From: Cellulomonas sp. P24
Lineage (GTDB): Bacteria; Actinomycetota; Actinomycetes; Actinomycetales; Cellulomonadaceae
Reading direction: 5' to 3'
Assembly: GCF_024704385.1 (NCBI RefSeq)
Contig: NZ_JAJDFX010000002.1
Span: 992,001 to 1,056,000 of the forward strand
DNA: 64,000 bases
The notes under the pieces are model-generated. The model worked only from the letters and a program-made list of their open reading frames with translations, ran no database searches and was not told the DNA's origin. A program made the translations under genes and the position numbers. Of the stretch, positions 28,365 to 36,660 are shown one piece after another. Every line of letters begins with the position of its first letter. The stretch's first letter is position 1.

Positions 28365-31069
28365 TGCTGCGCCTCACTCTCGCCCAGATGCGCCGCAGCA
28401 TCGGGCGTCTCGTCTCTGCCGGGATCGCGATCGCGATCGGCACCGCCTTCGTCGCCGCGACGTTGATCGTGGGCGACGTCATCACCCGCACGACCTACGA
28501 CGCGATCGCCGCGGCCTACGCCCAGTCGGACCTCGTCGTCACGGGGCGGGTGTCACCTGAGGTCGTGGCCACGGTGCGTTCCGCCGCGGGCGTGGCAGCC
28601 GTGAACGTCCAGCCGCAGGTGGGTCTTCAGCTGTCGGCCGGGAGCCACCGGGCGTACGTGCTCGTGACGGAGGCGACGAGCGAGCCCCGCCTCGAAGCCC
28701 AGAAGCTGACCACGGGGACCTTCCCGTCAGCCGCCGGGGAGATCGCTCTGCCTCGGAAGGTTGCCGAGCGACTCGGCCTCCGGGTCGGGGACCAGGTCGA
28801 TGCCTCGCACTCCATCGGCACACCATCGAGCGAGCCCAGCACCTCGACCGCGGCACCGTCCGGCACCCCGGCTGCGGCAGGCACCGCGACGGCAGCCAGC
28901 ACCGACGGCGCCACGGGGGCTGCCGGATCGACCGACACCACTCCACCGACCGCCGTCACCTGGACCGAGAAGCATGATCGTCTGACCGTCGTCGGCCTGG
29001 TCGACGATCCCGCCGGCGCGTTCTCCGTCTCAGGTGGAGCGGCTGTCCTCTCACCGTCCCAGGCAGAACAGTTCGCCCGTGACCAGGCGGGCCCCGATCC
29101 GGTGGCCTACAACGACGTGACCCTCACCGTCCACGGTCCTGCGGAGGTCGCCACCGTCCAGCACCAGCTCGTCTCGGCGCTGCCCGACAACGTCCATGTC
29201 CGCACCAAGGACGAGCAGGCGCAGGCGAGCGTCAAGAGCGCGTCAGGTGACACGCAGTCGGTCCTGTACGTCGTGCTCGGATTCGCCGCCGTCGCGCTGG
29301 TCGTCGCTGCACTCGTGATCTCGAACACGTTCCAGGTGATCGTCGCGCAGCGGACCCGCACTCTCGCGCTGCTCCGATGCGTCGGCGCCGACAAGGGCCA
29401 GCTGCGGCGATCGGTCATGACCGAGGCGACGATTCTCGGCTTCGCCTCCTCGGTCGTCGGAGTCCTGACCGGGGTCACGGTCGTCCAGCTGACACTCCAG
29501 ATCCTCCAACGGACCAGCGCCGACGCCCACCTGCCGTCGTCGGCGCCACTGAGCGCGACCGCCCTCGTGCTCCCGGTCGTGATCGGGATCGTCGTCACTC
29601 TCGGCGCAGGCCTCGCCCCGGCCCGCGCGGCGACCCGCGTCGCACCGCTGGCCGCACTCAGGCCGGCCGAGGCACCGAACCTCACCGGCCGGCCCGGGCG
29701 TGCCCGACTCGTCCTGGCCGGCTTGCTGACGGTGGGCGGCGCCCTCCTGCTCACCGCCGCCGTGGTGCTCGCGGCTCACACGGATCCGCTCGCGGTGCTC
29801 GGACTCGGTGTCCTGGGCGGGGCGGCCTCGTTCGTCGGAGTGCTGGTCGGTGCGGTGCTGTGGATACCTCAGGTCGTTGCCGTCGCCGGACGCCTGGTGG
29901 CGCGCACAGGCACGAGCGCACGGCTGGCAGTGGCGAACACCGTGCGCAACCCGCGTCGGACTGCCGCGACGAGCACGGCGCTGCTGATCGGCGTCACGCT
30001 CGTGACGATGATGAGCGCAGGGGCCGTGAGCGCGCAGGCGACGCTCGTCTCGAAGCTCGACGCGACCTACCCGGTGGATGTCGAGGTTCGTGCAGCCCCG
30101 AGCGCCAACGGACGGACCGCGGGACTATCTCCGGGGGTGGCGTCGACCGTGGCACGCGTCGACGGTGTCCGCACGGTCGTCGCTCTGACCGAGGCGATCG
30201 TCCTGATCACGCCCGAGACCGGAACCAACGCCCCTGCCACGATGGAGACACTGCACGGGATCAGCGCCACGGACGCCGCGACGGTCGTCCGGGACCGTGC
30301 GTTGATCGCCCCGCTCGACGACCACGCCCTGGTGCTGTCCTCGTCGCTCGCGGAGTCGCTCGCGGTGCGAACCGGCGACGTCGTCACCGTGGCGGCGACG
30401 GACGCGACGGGTGGTGCACGCACAGATGTCCCGCCGGTGACGCTGACCGTGGCCGTGACGGCACTGCGCGGTTGGGAGGCGCTCGTCACACCGACCACCA
30501 TGACAGCCGTGGAACCTGGCGCCGCGTCGCCGCTGCTGTGGGCAGAGCTCACCGCGACCGACAGCGCACCCGACGTCGTGCCGTCGATCCAGGACGCCCT
30601 CACCGACCAGGAGGTCGATGTCTCCGGAGGTGCCGTCGAGCGCGCCTCGCTCCAGCGCGTGATCGACACCCTCCTCGCCGTCGTGGTCGGACTGCTCGGT
30701 GTGGCGGTCGTGATCGCCTTGGTGGGCGTCGCGAACACGCTCTCGCTCTCGGTGATCGAACGGAGACGGGAGTCGGCGACCCTGCGGGCCATCGGCCTCG
30801 CGCGAGGCCAGCTCCGGGTGATGCTCGCGATCGAGGGGATGCTCATCGCCGGTGTCGGCGCTGTCCTCGGGATCGGGCTCGGTCTCGTCTACGGGTGGGC
30901 AGGCGCGGCGACGATGCTCGGTTCGATCGGTGACGTGCAGCTCGCCGTGCCGTGGCGCGATCTTGCGCTCGTCCTGCTCGTGGCGCTGATCGCCGGCCTC
31001 GTCGCCTCGGTCGTCCCCGGTCGGGCCGCCGCACGGACGTCGCCGGTCGCGGCCTTGGCGGTCGACTGA
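28364..31069 (+). CDS. FtsX-like ABC transporter permease
   Basis: 901 residues with the MacB layout duplicated: an N-terminal helix (about 20-40), a MacB periplasmic core, a first FtsX helix bundle (about 305-430), further helices (about 450-510), a second periplasmic core and a final FtsX bundle (about 775-895). A Thr/Ala/Ser-rich linker (about residues 150-190) probably loops out of the first core. Two-bundle proteins of this type pair with one ATPase, here the upstream gene. A 12-bp hairpin follows. Confidence 0.92.
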   Translation: MLRLTLAQMRRSIGRLVSAGIAIAIGTAFVAATLIVGDVITRTTYDAIAAAYAQSDLVVTGRVSPEVVATVRSAAGVAAVNVQPQVGLQLSAGSHRAYVLVTEATSEPRLEAQKLTTGTFPSAAGEIALPRKVAERLGLRVGDQVDASHSIGTPSSEPSTSTAAPSGTPAAAGTATAASTDGATGAAGSTDTTPPTAVTWTEKHDRLTVVGLVDDPAGAFSVSGGAAVLSPSQAEQFARDQAGPDPVAYNDVTLTVHGPAEVATVQHQLVSALPDNVHVRTKDEQAQASVKSASGDTQSVLYVVLGFAAVALVVAALVISNTFQVIVAQRTRTLALLRCVGADKGQLRRSVMTEATILGFASSVVGVLTGVTVVQLTLQILQRTSADAHLPSSAPLSATALVLPVVIGIVVTLGAGLAPARAATRVAPLAALRPAEAPNLTGRPGRARLVLAGLLTVGGALLLTAAVVLAAHTDPLAVLGLGVLGGAASFVGVLVGAVLWIPQVVAVAGRLVARTGTSARLAVANTVRNPRRTAATSTALLIGVTLVTMMSAGAVSAQATLVSKLDATYPVDVEVRAAPSANGRTAGLSPGVASTVARVDGVRTVVALTEAIVLITPETGTNAPATMETLHGISATDAATVVRDRALIAPLDDHALVLSSSLAESLAVRTGDVVTVAATDATGGARTDVPPVTLTVAVTALRGWEALVTPTTMTAVEPGAASPLLWAELTATDSAPDVVPSIQDALTDQEVDVSGGAVERASLQRVIDTLLAVVVGLLGVAVVIALVGVANTLSLSVIERRRESATLRAIGLARGQLRVMLAIEGMLIAGVGAVLGIGLGLVYGWAGAATMLGSIGDVQLAVPWRDLALVLLVALIAGLVASVVPGRAAARTSPVAALAVD

Positions 31070-31091
31070 GCGTCGCCTGCGACTCGGGAGT

Positions 31092-31122
31092 CGACCGGGC
31101 GGCCCTCCGCGCCGCCCGGTCG
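31092..31122 (+). terminator. Hairpin terminator after the ABC exporter operon
   Basis: Perfect 12-bp stem (31092-31103 with 31111-31122) and a 7-nt loop, 22 bp past the permease stop. Confidence 0.75.
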
Positions 31123-31201
31123 GCCCCGGACGAGGACCCAGACGAGGACGACGTGCCCTGCTGGGAACCGGGTCCTCGCCGTCGAGCCGACGACACACCC
31201 T

Positions 31202-34200
31202 GTGGACCCGGCACGGCCCCCCAACCTGCGTCCCGTGCGCCGGGGCAGCGTCCCGGCCACCGGCGACGCTGTCCCGGTGCGGATCACGGTCGAGTGGCGT
31301 CCCGGCGGAGACCAGTGCCCGGGTGCGGTCGTCGGCGTGGTGCCCGAGCTGTCGCCCGGTCCGGCGCCGTGCCGGGTCGACGTCGACGTCTCCGAGGGGA
31401 GCCGGCTCGGAGTCCTGCGCGCGTCGCTGGCCGCGCTCACCGGGATCGGCGAGATCGCGGCGCCAGGAGCACGGTTCTCCGTCGGTGCCCGGGCCGTCGG
31501 CGACGACCAGCTCTGCGGCCTGGCACCGCTCGAGGCCGGGAGCGTCCTCACCGTCGGCCCGCCGAGGCCGGACCCGGCGGCCGACGCCCTGCGCTCCGTC
31601 TGGCACCTCGCCGTCCTCTCCGGCCCCGATGCGGGTGGCCTCCGCGGGGTCGATGACGCCACCGTCGTGGGGCGCGGTCCGGGCGTGGATCTCCAGGTCG
31701 ACGACCCGCAGGTCTCCCGGCGCCACCTCACGGTGCGACGGCGTGGCGACCGACTCCAGGTACGCGACGACGGCTCGCACAACGGCACCGTGCGACGGCG
31801 TCGTGGGCGCACCCGTCCATTGTCCCGGCAGGTCGGGAGCCTGCGCGCGGTGGGACGCTGGCACCGCCTGCGCGACGGCGATCGGCTGGTCCTCGGCTCG
31901 ACGTCGATCGAGGTGCGGCACCGTGACGGTACCTCCGCCCGAGCGTCCGCTCCCGGAGCGGCGGGCGCGTCCGCGCCACCCGGGCCGCACACCACCACGG
32001 TCACGTCGCCGGTGGCGCTCTCGACGTGGTTCACACCCGTCGTGTCCGCCGTCGTGCTGGCGATGGGCACGGGCAACCCGCGGATGCTCCTGCTCGCGGC
32101 GACCGGGCCGGTGCTGGCTCTCGTCCAGCTCGTCGCCGGGCTCCGATCACGACGGCGCGTCCGACACGCGTCGCCGTCCTCCGACCGCGGGGCGCCACAT
32201 CCGGCAGCACCGTCGGGACGCGTCGCCGACGTCGCGGCGCGTGACGCCGTCGTCGTGCCGAGCCCTGCTGACGTGGTGACCGGCACGCTCCGGCTCCACG
32301 AACGACACCCGGGCGCTCCCGGGATCCGCCCGCTGCACCTCGCGGACCTCACCCCCGATGCCTGCCTCGCCGTGGTCGGCCCTCGAGAGCACGCCCTCGC
32401 CGTCGCACGGGGCCTGGTGACCGCAGCGACCGCATCGGGGGGCGCCGACGACGCGCCACCCGTGGTCGTCCGCCATCCCCCGGGTGCCTCACCGCAGTGG
32501 TCGTGGTGCCGTTGGATCGGCACGGCCGCGCTCCTGGCGGCCGACGACGCCGCCGGTACCGCGGCGACCCGGGCCCCACGCCCCAGCGTCCCGGTCGCGG
32601 GACACGGTCCGCACGCCGCTGCGCTGACGGTGATCGATCCGTCAGGTGGCCCCTGGCCGGCCTCGGCGTCGTCGCTGTGGCGAGATGCGCCTGCCGGGAG
32701 TCAGCTGATCCTCGTCGGCGGCAGCCTCGCCGACGTCCCGCCGTGGTGCCACACCGTCCTGGAGGTCGAGGCGGGTCGCGCCGACGCGCTGTTGCGCTGC
32801 TCGGACGGACGCACCTACCCGGTGCCCCTGCCGGCCGTCTCGATCCGCACCGCGGAGCACCAGTCGCGTCGCGCGGCCGCGCTGCGGGCCCGCACGCGCG
32901 GCACGAACGAGCCGGACGGGCTTCCCGCGAGCGTCCCGTGGAACCGGCTCCCCGGTACTCCTGATCTCCGGGACGGTCCCGCGTCGGACGAGATCACCGC
33001 GCGGTGGTCGGGCTCGTCGACCGATCCCGGCCTGGCGGTGCCGATCGGGATCGGCGTCGGTGGCGCGGTCGTCTCGCTCGACCTCGTGGCCGACGGTCCG
33101 CACGCGCTCGTCGCCGGGACCACCGGGGCCGGGAAGTCGGCGCTGCTGCAGACCCTCGTGCTCGGCCTCGCGTCGACGAGGTCGCCCGCCGACCTCGCGA
33201 TCGCCCTGATCGACTACAAGGGTGGCGCGAGCCTGGGCGACTGCGCCCGGCTCCCCCACGTCGTCGGGCAGGTCACCGACCTCGACCCGGCCCTTGCGAT
33301 GCGCGCGCTCGCCGGGTTGCGTCACGAGCTGCGCCTGCGCGAGCGGCTCGTCGCCGCGCACGGAGTCAGCGATCTCGACCAGCTCCGCAGTGCCTGGGCG
33401 GCACGCGCGTCCGGTCCCGCACCGTCACCGACCGAGCTCGTGGAACCGCCGCCCCGCCTGCTCGTGGTCGTCGACGAGTTCCGCGCACTGGCCGACGACC
33501 TCCCGGGTTTCCTCCCCGACCTGCTGCGGATCGCCGCGCAAGGGCGGTCGCTCGGCATGCACCTGGTCCTCGCGACCCAACGCCCCGGCGGGGCGGTGAG
33601 CGCCGACATGCGCGCCAACATCTCCCTGCGGATCGCCCTTCGTGTCACCGACGAGGCAGACTCCCTGGACATCGTCGGTGTGCCGGACGCCGCGCGGACC
33701 CCGGCAGGCGTGCCGGGTCGCGCCGTCGTGCGGCGCGGCACGGCACCCGCAGAGCTGGTCCAGGTGGCGCACGCCGACGTGCGGGGCGACGGGTCAGGCG
33801 GGGACGTCGGTGTGCGTCCCGCTGCCGCGTGGGGCGACCTCGGCCCGGCCGCGGGAACCACACCCTCCCCCTCCAGGGACGCGGCGGAGGACGCCCGCGC
33901 CGTCGTCGGCCTCTCCCGACATGTCGACGCCGTCGTCGCGGCAGCCGTCGCGGCCGGCGCCCGTGCGCCCCGCGCGCCGTGGCTCCCGGAGCTCCCCACA
34001 TCCCTGCCGCTCGACGCCCTCGCGGACGACGGCTCCCCTGGCCTCCCGTTCGCCCTCGCGGACGTCCCCGAGTCGCAGGCCCGGGCTGTTGCGCGTCTCG
34101 CCGTCGGGCAACACCTGCTGGTCGTCGGCGGCGCCGGCTCCGGTCGCACCACCACGCTCCGCACACTGGCCGTGTCGGGACTCTCCGCCGGCTGGCACGT

Positions 34201-35494
34201 CCACGCGGTCGGCCTCGACGGCCAGCTCGCCGACCTCCGCGCGCATCCGGGCCTGGGGACGGTGGTCGGTCACGGTGACGGTCGCCTGCTCGGTCGTCTC
34301 CTCGACCTCCTGGTGCGACGCGACAGCGGCGGTGTCCCGGCCCTGCTGGTCATCGACGGTCTCGAACCGCTGCTGGACGTGCTCGACCAGCTCGACAGGT
34401 CCGGAGCGGCCCGTGGACGCACGACGCTCGCGAGTCTGCTGCGCGACGCGCGGTCGCGCGAGGTCTCGGTGGCGGTCACCGCCGCACCGGCGACCGGGAT
34501 CCGCAGCGAGTTCCCGGAGATCGTCGTGCTCCCGGGCACCGACCCGGTGACACGGACGATGCTCGGCGTTCCTGCCTCCCTCGGGGAGCCGACCGCGTCG
34601 GGACGTGCGATCCATCTCGGGGGTGCCGGGACGGATTCCGCCCGGGTGTGCCAGATCGCCGTCGCCGAGCAGCCTCCGGGCACCACACAGCTGCGCACCA
34701 CTCCGCCGGGCACCACACCAACGGGCACCACACCACCGGGCACCACACCAACGGGCACCACACCACCGGGCAGCGACCCTCTCCGCCTGGCCCCGATCCC
34801 GCTCGAGGCCCCGGTCGTCTCGCCGCGGACGCGCAGCCGCGCGGCCACCTGGGTCGATGTCGGCCTCGGTGGCGACGACGCGACCGAGACGGGTCTCGAC
34901 CTGTCGCGCGGTGCGCTCGTCGTCGGCCCGCCCGGCTCGGGCCGGTCCACGACGCTCGGTGTGCTCGCCGGGCAGCTCGGGTGCACGACGGCCCTCCACG
35001 TCGTCACCGCCGACGGTCGACCGCTCCCGGGCCTCCCTGACACTGCACTCACGACGGCGACCTGGTCGTTCGATGCGGCAGCGCTCCGCCGGCTCGTGGG
35101 CGCGATCGCGGCGGCCGAACGTCCTCTCGTCGTCGTGGTGGACGACCTCGACGACCTCGAGCGCCTGCGCCCGCAGGAGTGCGGGGAGCTCGTCGACGTG
35201 CTCACCGTGCCCTCCACCGGCAGCGGCCCGCGGGCACTGGTGGCCTCGGCACGCACCGCACGTGTCTGCGTCGCGTACCGCGAGCCCTGGACGAGTCTGC
35301 GGGCGACGCGGCGCGGGATCGTCCTGTCGCCCGGTGAGTCCGGTTCCGACGAGGTGTTCGGCACACCGCTCGACCGGTACCGCGACCACGATCACCCTCA
35401 CCTCCCGGGTCGAGGTGTCGTCCAGGCCGGGTCTGTCGTCACCCCGGTCCAGGTCTATCGCGGCGTCGAGCCGCCCGGGCTCCCGGAGGCGTGA
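31202..35494 (+). CDS. Lone FHA/FtsK-SpoIIIE ATPase with EssC-like architecture
   Basis: 1430 residues. Residues ~25-120 look like a degenerate FHA-like module; ~135-245 is a clear FHA domain (VVGRGPG, SRRHLTV, SHNGT); two membrane helices follow (~275-318). Three FtsK-type ATPase domains come next. The first has canonical Walker A GTTGAGKS (~640) and Walker B LLVVVDEF (~755). The second (GGAGSGRTT, ~975) and third (GPPGSGRST, ~1241) have Arg in place of the Walker Lys. The FHA-TM-three-ATPase order is that of EssC, the type VII secretion motor of Firmicutes, rather than the shorter EccC. No WXG100, EccB, EccD or mycosin gene is near. GTG 31202 is assumed; GTG 31276 is possible. Confidence 0.85.
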   Translation: MDPARPPNLRPVRRGSVPATGDAVPVRITVEWRPGGDQCPGAVVGVVPELSPGPAPCRVDVDVSEGSRLGVLRASLAALTGIGEIAAPGARFSVGARAVGDDQLCGLAPLEAGSVLTVGPPRPDPAADALRSVWHLAVLSGPDAGGLRGVDDATVVGRGPGVDLQVDDPQVSRRHLTVRRRGDRLQVRDDGSHNGTVRRRRGRTRPLSRQVGSLRAVGRWHRLRDGDRLVLGSTSIEVRHRDGTSARASAPGAAGASAPPGPHTTTVTSPVALSTWFTPVVSAVVLAMGTGNPRMLLLAATGPVLALVQLVAGLRSRRRVRHASPSSDRGAPHPAAPSGRVADVAARDAVVVPSPADVVTGTLRLHERHPGAPGIRPLHLADLTPDACLAVVGPREHALAVARGLVTAATASGGADDAPPVVVRHPPGASPQWSWCRWIGTAALLAADDAAGTAATRAPRPSVPVAGHGPHAAALTVIDPSGGPWPASASSLWRDAPAGSQLILVGGSLADVPPWCHTVLEVEAGRADALLRCSDGRTYPVPLPAVSIRTAEHQSRRAAALRARTRGTNEPDGLPASVPWNRLPGTPDLRDGPASDEITARWSGSSTDPGLAVPIGIGVGGAVVSLDLVADGPHALVAGTTGAGKSALLQTLVLGLASTRSPADLAIALIDYKGGASLGDCARLPHVVGQVTDLDPALAMRALAGLRHELRLRERLVAAHGVSDLDQLRSAWAARASGPAPSPTELVEPPPRLLVVVDEFRALADDLPGFLPDLLRIAAQGRSLGMHLVLATQRPGGAVSADMRANISLRIALRVTDEADSLDIVGVPDAARTPAGVPGRAVVRRGTAPAELVQVAHADVRGDGSGGDVGVRPAAAWGDLGPAAGTTPSPSRDAAEDARAVVGLSRHVDAVVAAAVAAGARAPRAPWLPELPTSLPLDALADDGSPGLPFALADVPESQARAVARLAVGQHLLVVGGAGSGRTTTLRTLAVSGLSAGWHVHAVGLDGQLADLRAHPGLGTVVGHGDGRLLGRLLDLLVRRDSGGVPALLVIDGLEPLLDVLDQLDRSGAARGRTTLASLLRDARSREVSVAVTAAPATGIRSEFPEIVVLPGTDPVTRTMLGVPASLGEPTASGRAIHLGGAGTDSARVCQIAVAEQPPGTTQLRTTPPGTTPTGTTPPGTTPTGTTPPGSDPLRLAPIPLEAPVVSPRTRSRAATWVDVGLGGDDATETGLDLSRGALVVGPPGSGRSTTLGVLAGQLGCTTALHVVTADGRPLPGLPDTALTTATWSFDAAALRRLVGAIAAAERPLVVVVDDLDDLERLRPQECGELVDVLTVPSTGSGPRALVASARTARVCVAYREPWTSLRATRRGIVLSPGESGSDEVFGTPLDRYRDHDHPHLPGRGVVQAGSVVTPVQVYRGVEPPGLPEA
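34707..34766. repeat. 15-bp minisatellite coding for PPGTT/PTGTT repeats
   Basis: Four 15-bp units (two exact 30-bp periods) in the linker between the second and third ATPase domains. In frame, so copy-number change would only lengthen or shorten the linker. Confidence 0.85.
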
Positions 35495-35993
35495 GCAGAG
35501 CCGGTCGTGAACGCGACGACCGGGGGAGGAGGAGAGCAGCAGTCACCGCCACGGCCACCACCAGCGCCGCGGTCGCAGCGGCCGTGACCTCGACGCCGAG
35601 CCAGCCGACGGCCATGACGCCGAGGAGGACCTGCCAGGTGATCACCGGTGACCTGGCCCAGCGTCGGCCGGCCAGCAGGGCGCGCGCCGCCTGGAGGAGC
35701 ACCGCGGCGACAAGGAGGCAGAACACCGCGAAGAACACCATCGCTCCCGGGAGCGCTGCGTCGCCCCGGACGAGCGAGACCACCGAGACTCCCGTCACCA
35801 CGACCAGGGCCACGGCCTCCAGCAGGATCAGGCCGACCGCCACGATCAACGCCGCCGGCCGGTGCGACCACGTGGCGTCACGGCCCGTCGAGCCCGTGCG
35901 ACCGCTCCCGTCCCGGGAGGCGCCCCGACCAGGGGCGGCAGCTCCTCGGCGGGCGCGCGGATCGAGGTCTCGGACCGGGTCGTCGGAAGGCAC
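35439..35993 (-). CDS. Small membrane protein, unknown function
   Basis: 184 residues from GTG 35993. A charged, Arg/Gly-rich cytoplasmic N-terminus (~45 residues) is followed by four hydrophobic helices (for example PAALIVAVGLILLEAVALVV) and a basic tail. Its 3' end overlaps the convergent FtsK-like gene by 56 bp. A TAGAGT box 6 nt before the start marks a leaderless promoter, which supports it as a real gene. No family is recognised. Confidence 0.7.
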   Translation of the reverse strand: MPSDDPVRDLDPRARRGAAAPGRGASRDGSGRTGSTGRDATWSHRPAALIVAVGLILLEAVALVVVTGVSVVSLVRGDAALPGAMVFFAVFCLLVAAVLLQAARALLAGRRWARSPVITWQVLLGVMAVGWLGVEVTAAATAALVVAVAVTAALLLPRSSRSRPALLTPPGARAARRRDRPGPG

Positions 35994-36297
35994 GCCACGA
36001 CTCTAGGGGCTGCCTGCGCCGCACCGCGTGCGGGGCCGGGGTCCGTCCCGACGGTGCTGCGCCCTCGCGGCGATGACGGCGATCGGCACACGGACCCAAC
36101 AACCGTCGCACACAATCGCGCCGGAATGTGATGAAGGCCTCATCTGTTATACGGCTGAAACCTTCTCGTAACCCCTTGTGTGTTGCCCGGACAGGTGTGA
36201 CGCTTGTCCTTAGCAGATTCCCCCTTCCGAACCAAACCGCCTCTGATCGAGGCTGCCCTGTCATGGGCTGCGGTTCGCCTTGCGCCTAGGAGAAGTC
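35994..36297. other. Intergenic region upstream of whiB1
   Basis: 304 bp with the leaderless promoter of the minus-strand membrane gene at one end. A TTATAC box with a preceding TG at about 36147 is a possible extended -10 for whiB1, which would give a long leader of roughly 140 nt. A small hairpin (GCCTC/GAGGC) lies near 36240. No coding potential is seen. Confidence 0.45.
36000..36005 (-). promoter_or_regulatory. Leaderless-type -10 box (TAGAGT)
   Basis: On the minus strand TAGAGT ends exactly 6 nt before GTG 35993. Confidence 0.6.
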
Positions 36298-36546
36298 ATG
36301 GACTGGCGTCACAACGCTGCCTGCCTCGAAGAGGACCCGGAGCTCTTCTTCCCGATCGGGAACACGGGCCCGGCCCTCCTCCAGATCGAGGAGGCGAAGG
36401 CTGTGTGCCGTCGCTGCCCGGTGATGGACACGTGCCTCAAGTGGGCCCTCGAGTCGGGTCAGGACGCCGGCGTCTGGGGCGGCCTGTCCGAGGACGAGCG
36501 TCGCGCGCTCAAGCGCCGCACCGCTCGTCAGCGCCGCGCCAGCTGA
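36298..36546 (+). CDS. whiB1: WhiB1-type iron-sulfur transcription factor
   Basis: 82 residues; ATG 36298 follows TAGGAGAAG, while an in-frame start 18 bp earlier would remove the ribosome site. Four cysteines (C9, then the CRRCPVMDTC cluster) bind a [4Fe-4S] centre. GVWGG and the basic RRALKRRTARQRR tail are the WhiB turn and DNA-contact region. Close resemblance to WhiB1 (MDWRH start, DPELFFP) is evident. WhiB1 proteins are essential NO-responsive regulators that bind the principal sigma factor. The gene stands alone with a long leader. Confidence 0.95.
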   Translation: MDWRHNAACLEEDPELFFPIGNTGPALLQIEEAKAVCRRCPVMDTCLKWALESGQDAGVWGGLSEDERRALKRRTARQRRAS

Positions 36547-36598
36547 GCACTGCACCAGCTGAGCACCGCGCCGACTGAGGACCCCCTCAGCTGAGCAC
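36540..36598. repeat. Three copies of CAGCTGAGCAC at the whiB1 3' end
   Basis: The 11-mer occurs at 36540-36550, 36556-36566 and 36588-36598; the first overlaps the stop codon. A 6-bp hairpin (CTGAGG/CCTCAG) lies between the second and third copies and may act in termination. Confidence 0.6.
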
Positions 36599-36660
36599 CG
36601 CGCCCCTGGGCGACCGCGCCGACGTCGCACGCGACCGGCGCACGGTGTCGTCGGTCGTGC

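Noticed and set aside
30125-31990. 621-codon open frame on the minus strand
   Set aside because: Antisense to the FtsX-like permease and the FtsK-like gene; no recognisable fold.
34707-34766. Short regular repeats as a CRISPR array
   Set aside because: Contiguous 15-bp units without spacers, in frame within a coding region; no cas genes.
36129-36143. GATGA-AGGCC-TCATC dyad upstream of whiB1 as an operator
   Set aside because: Imperfect, short and without a second copy or a known matching factor.
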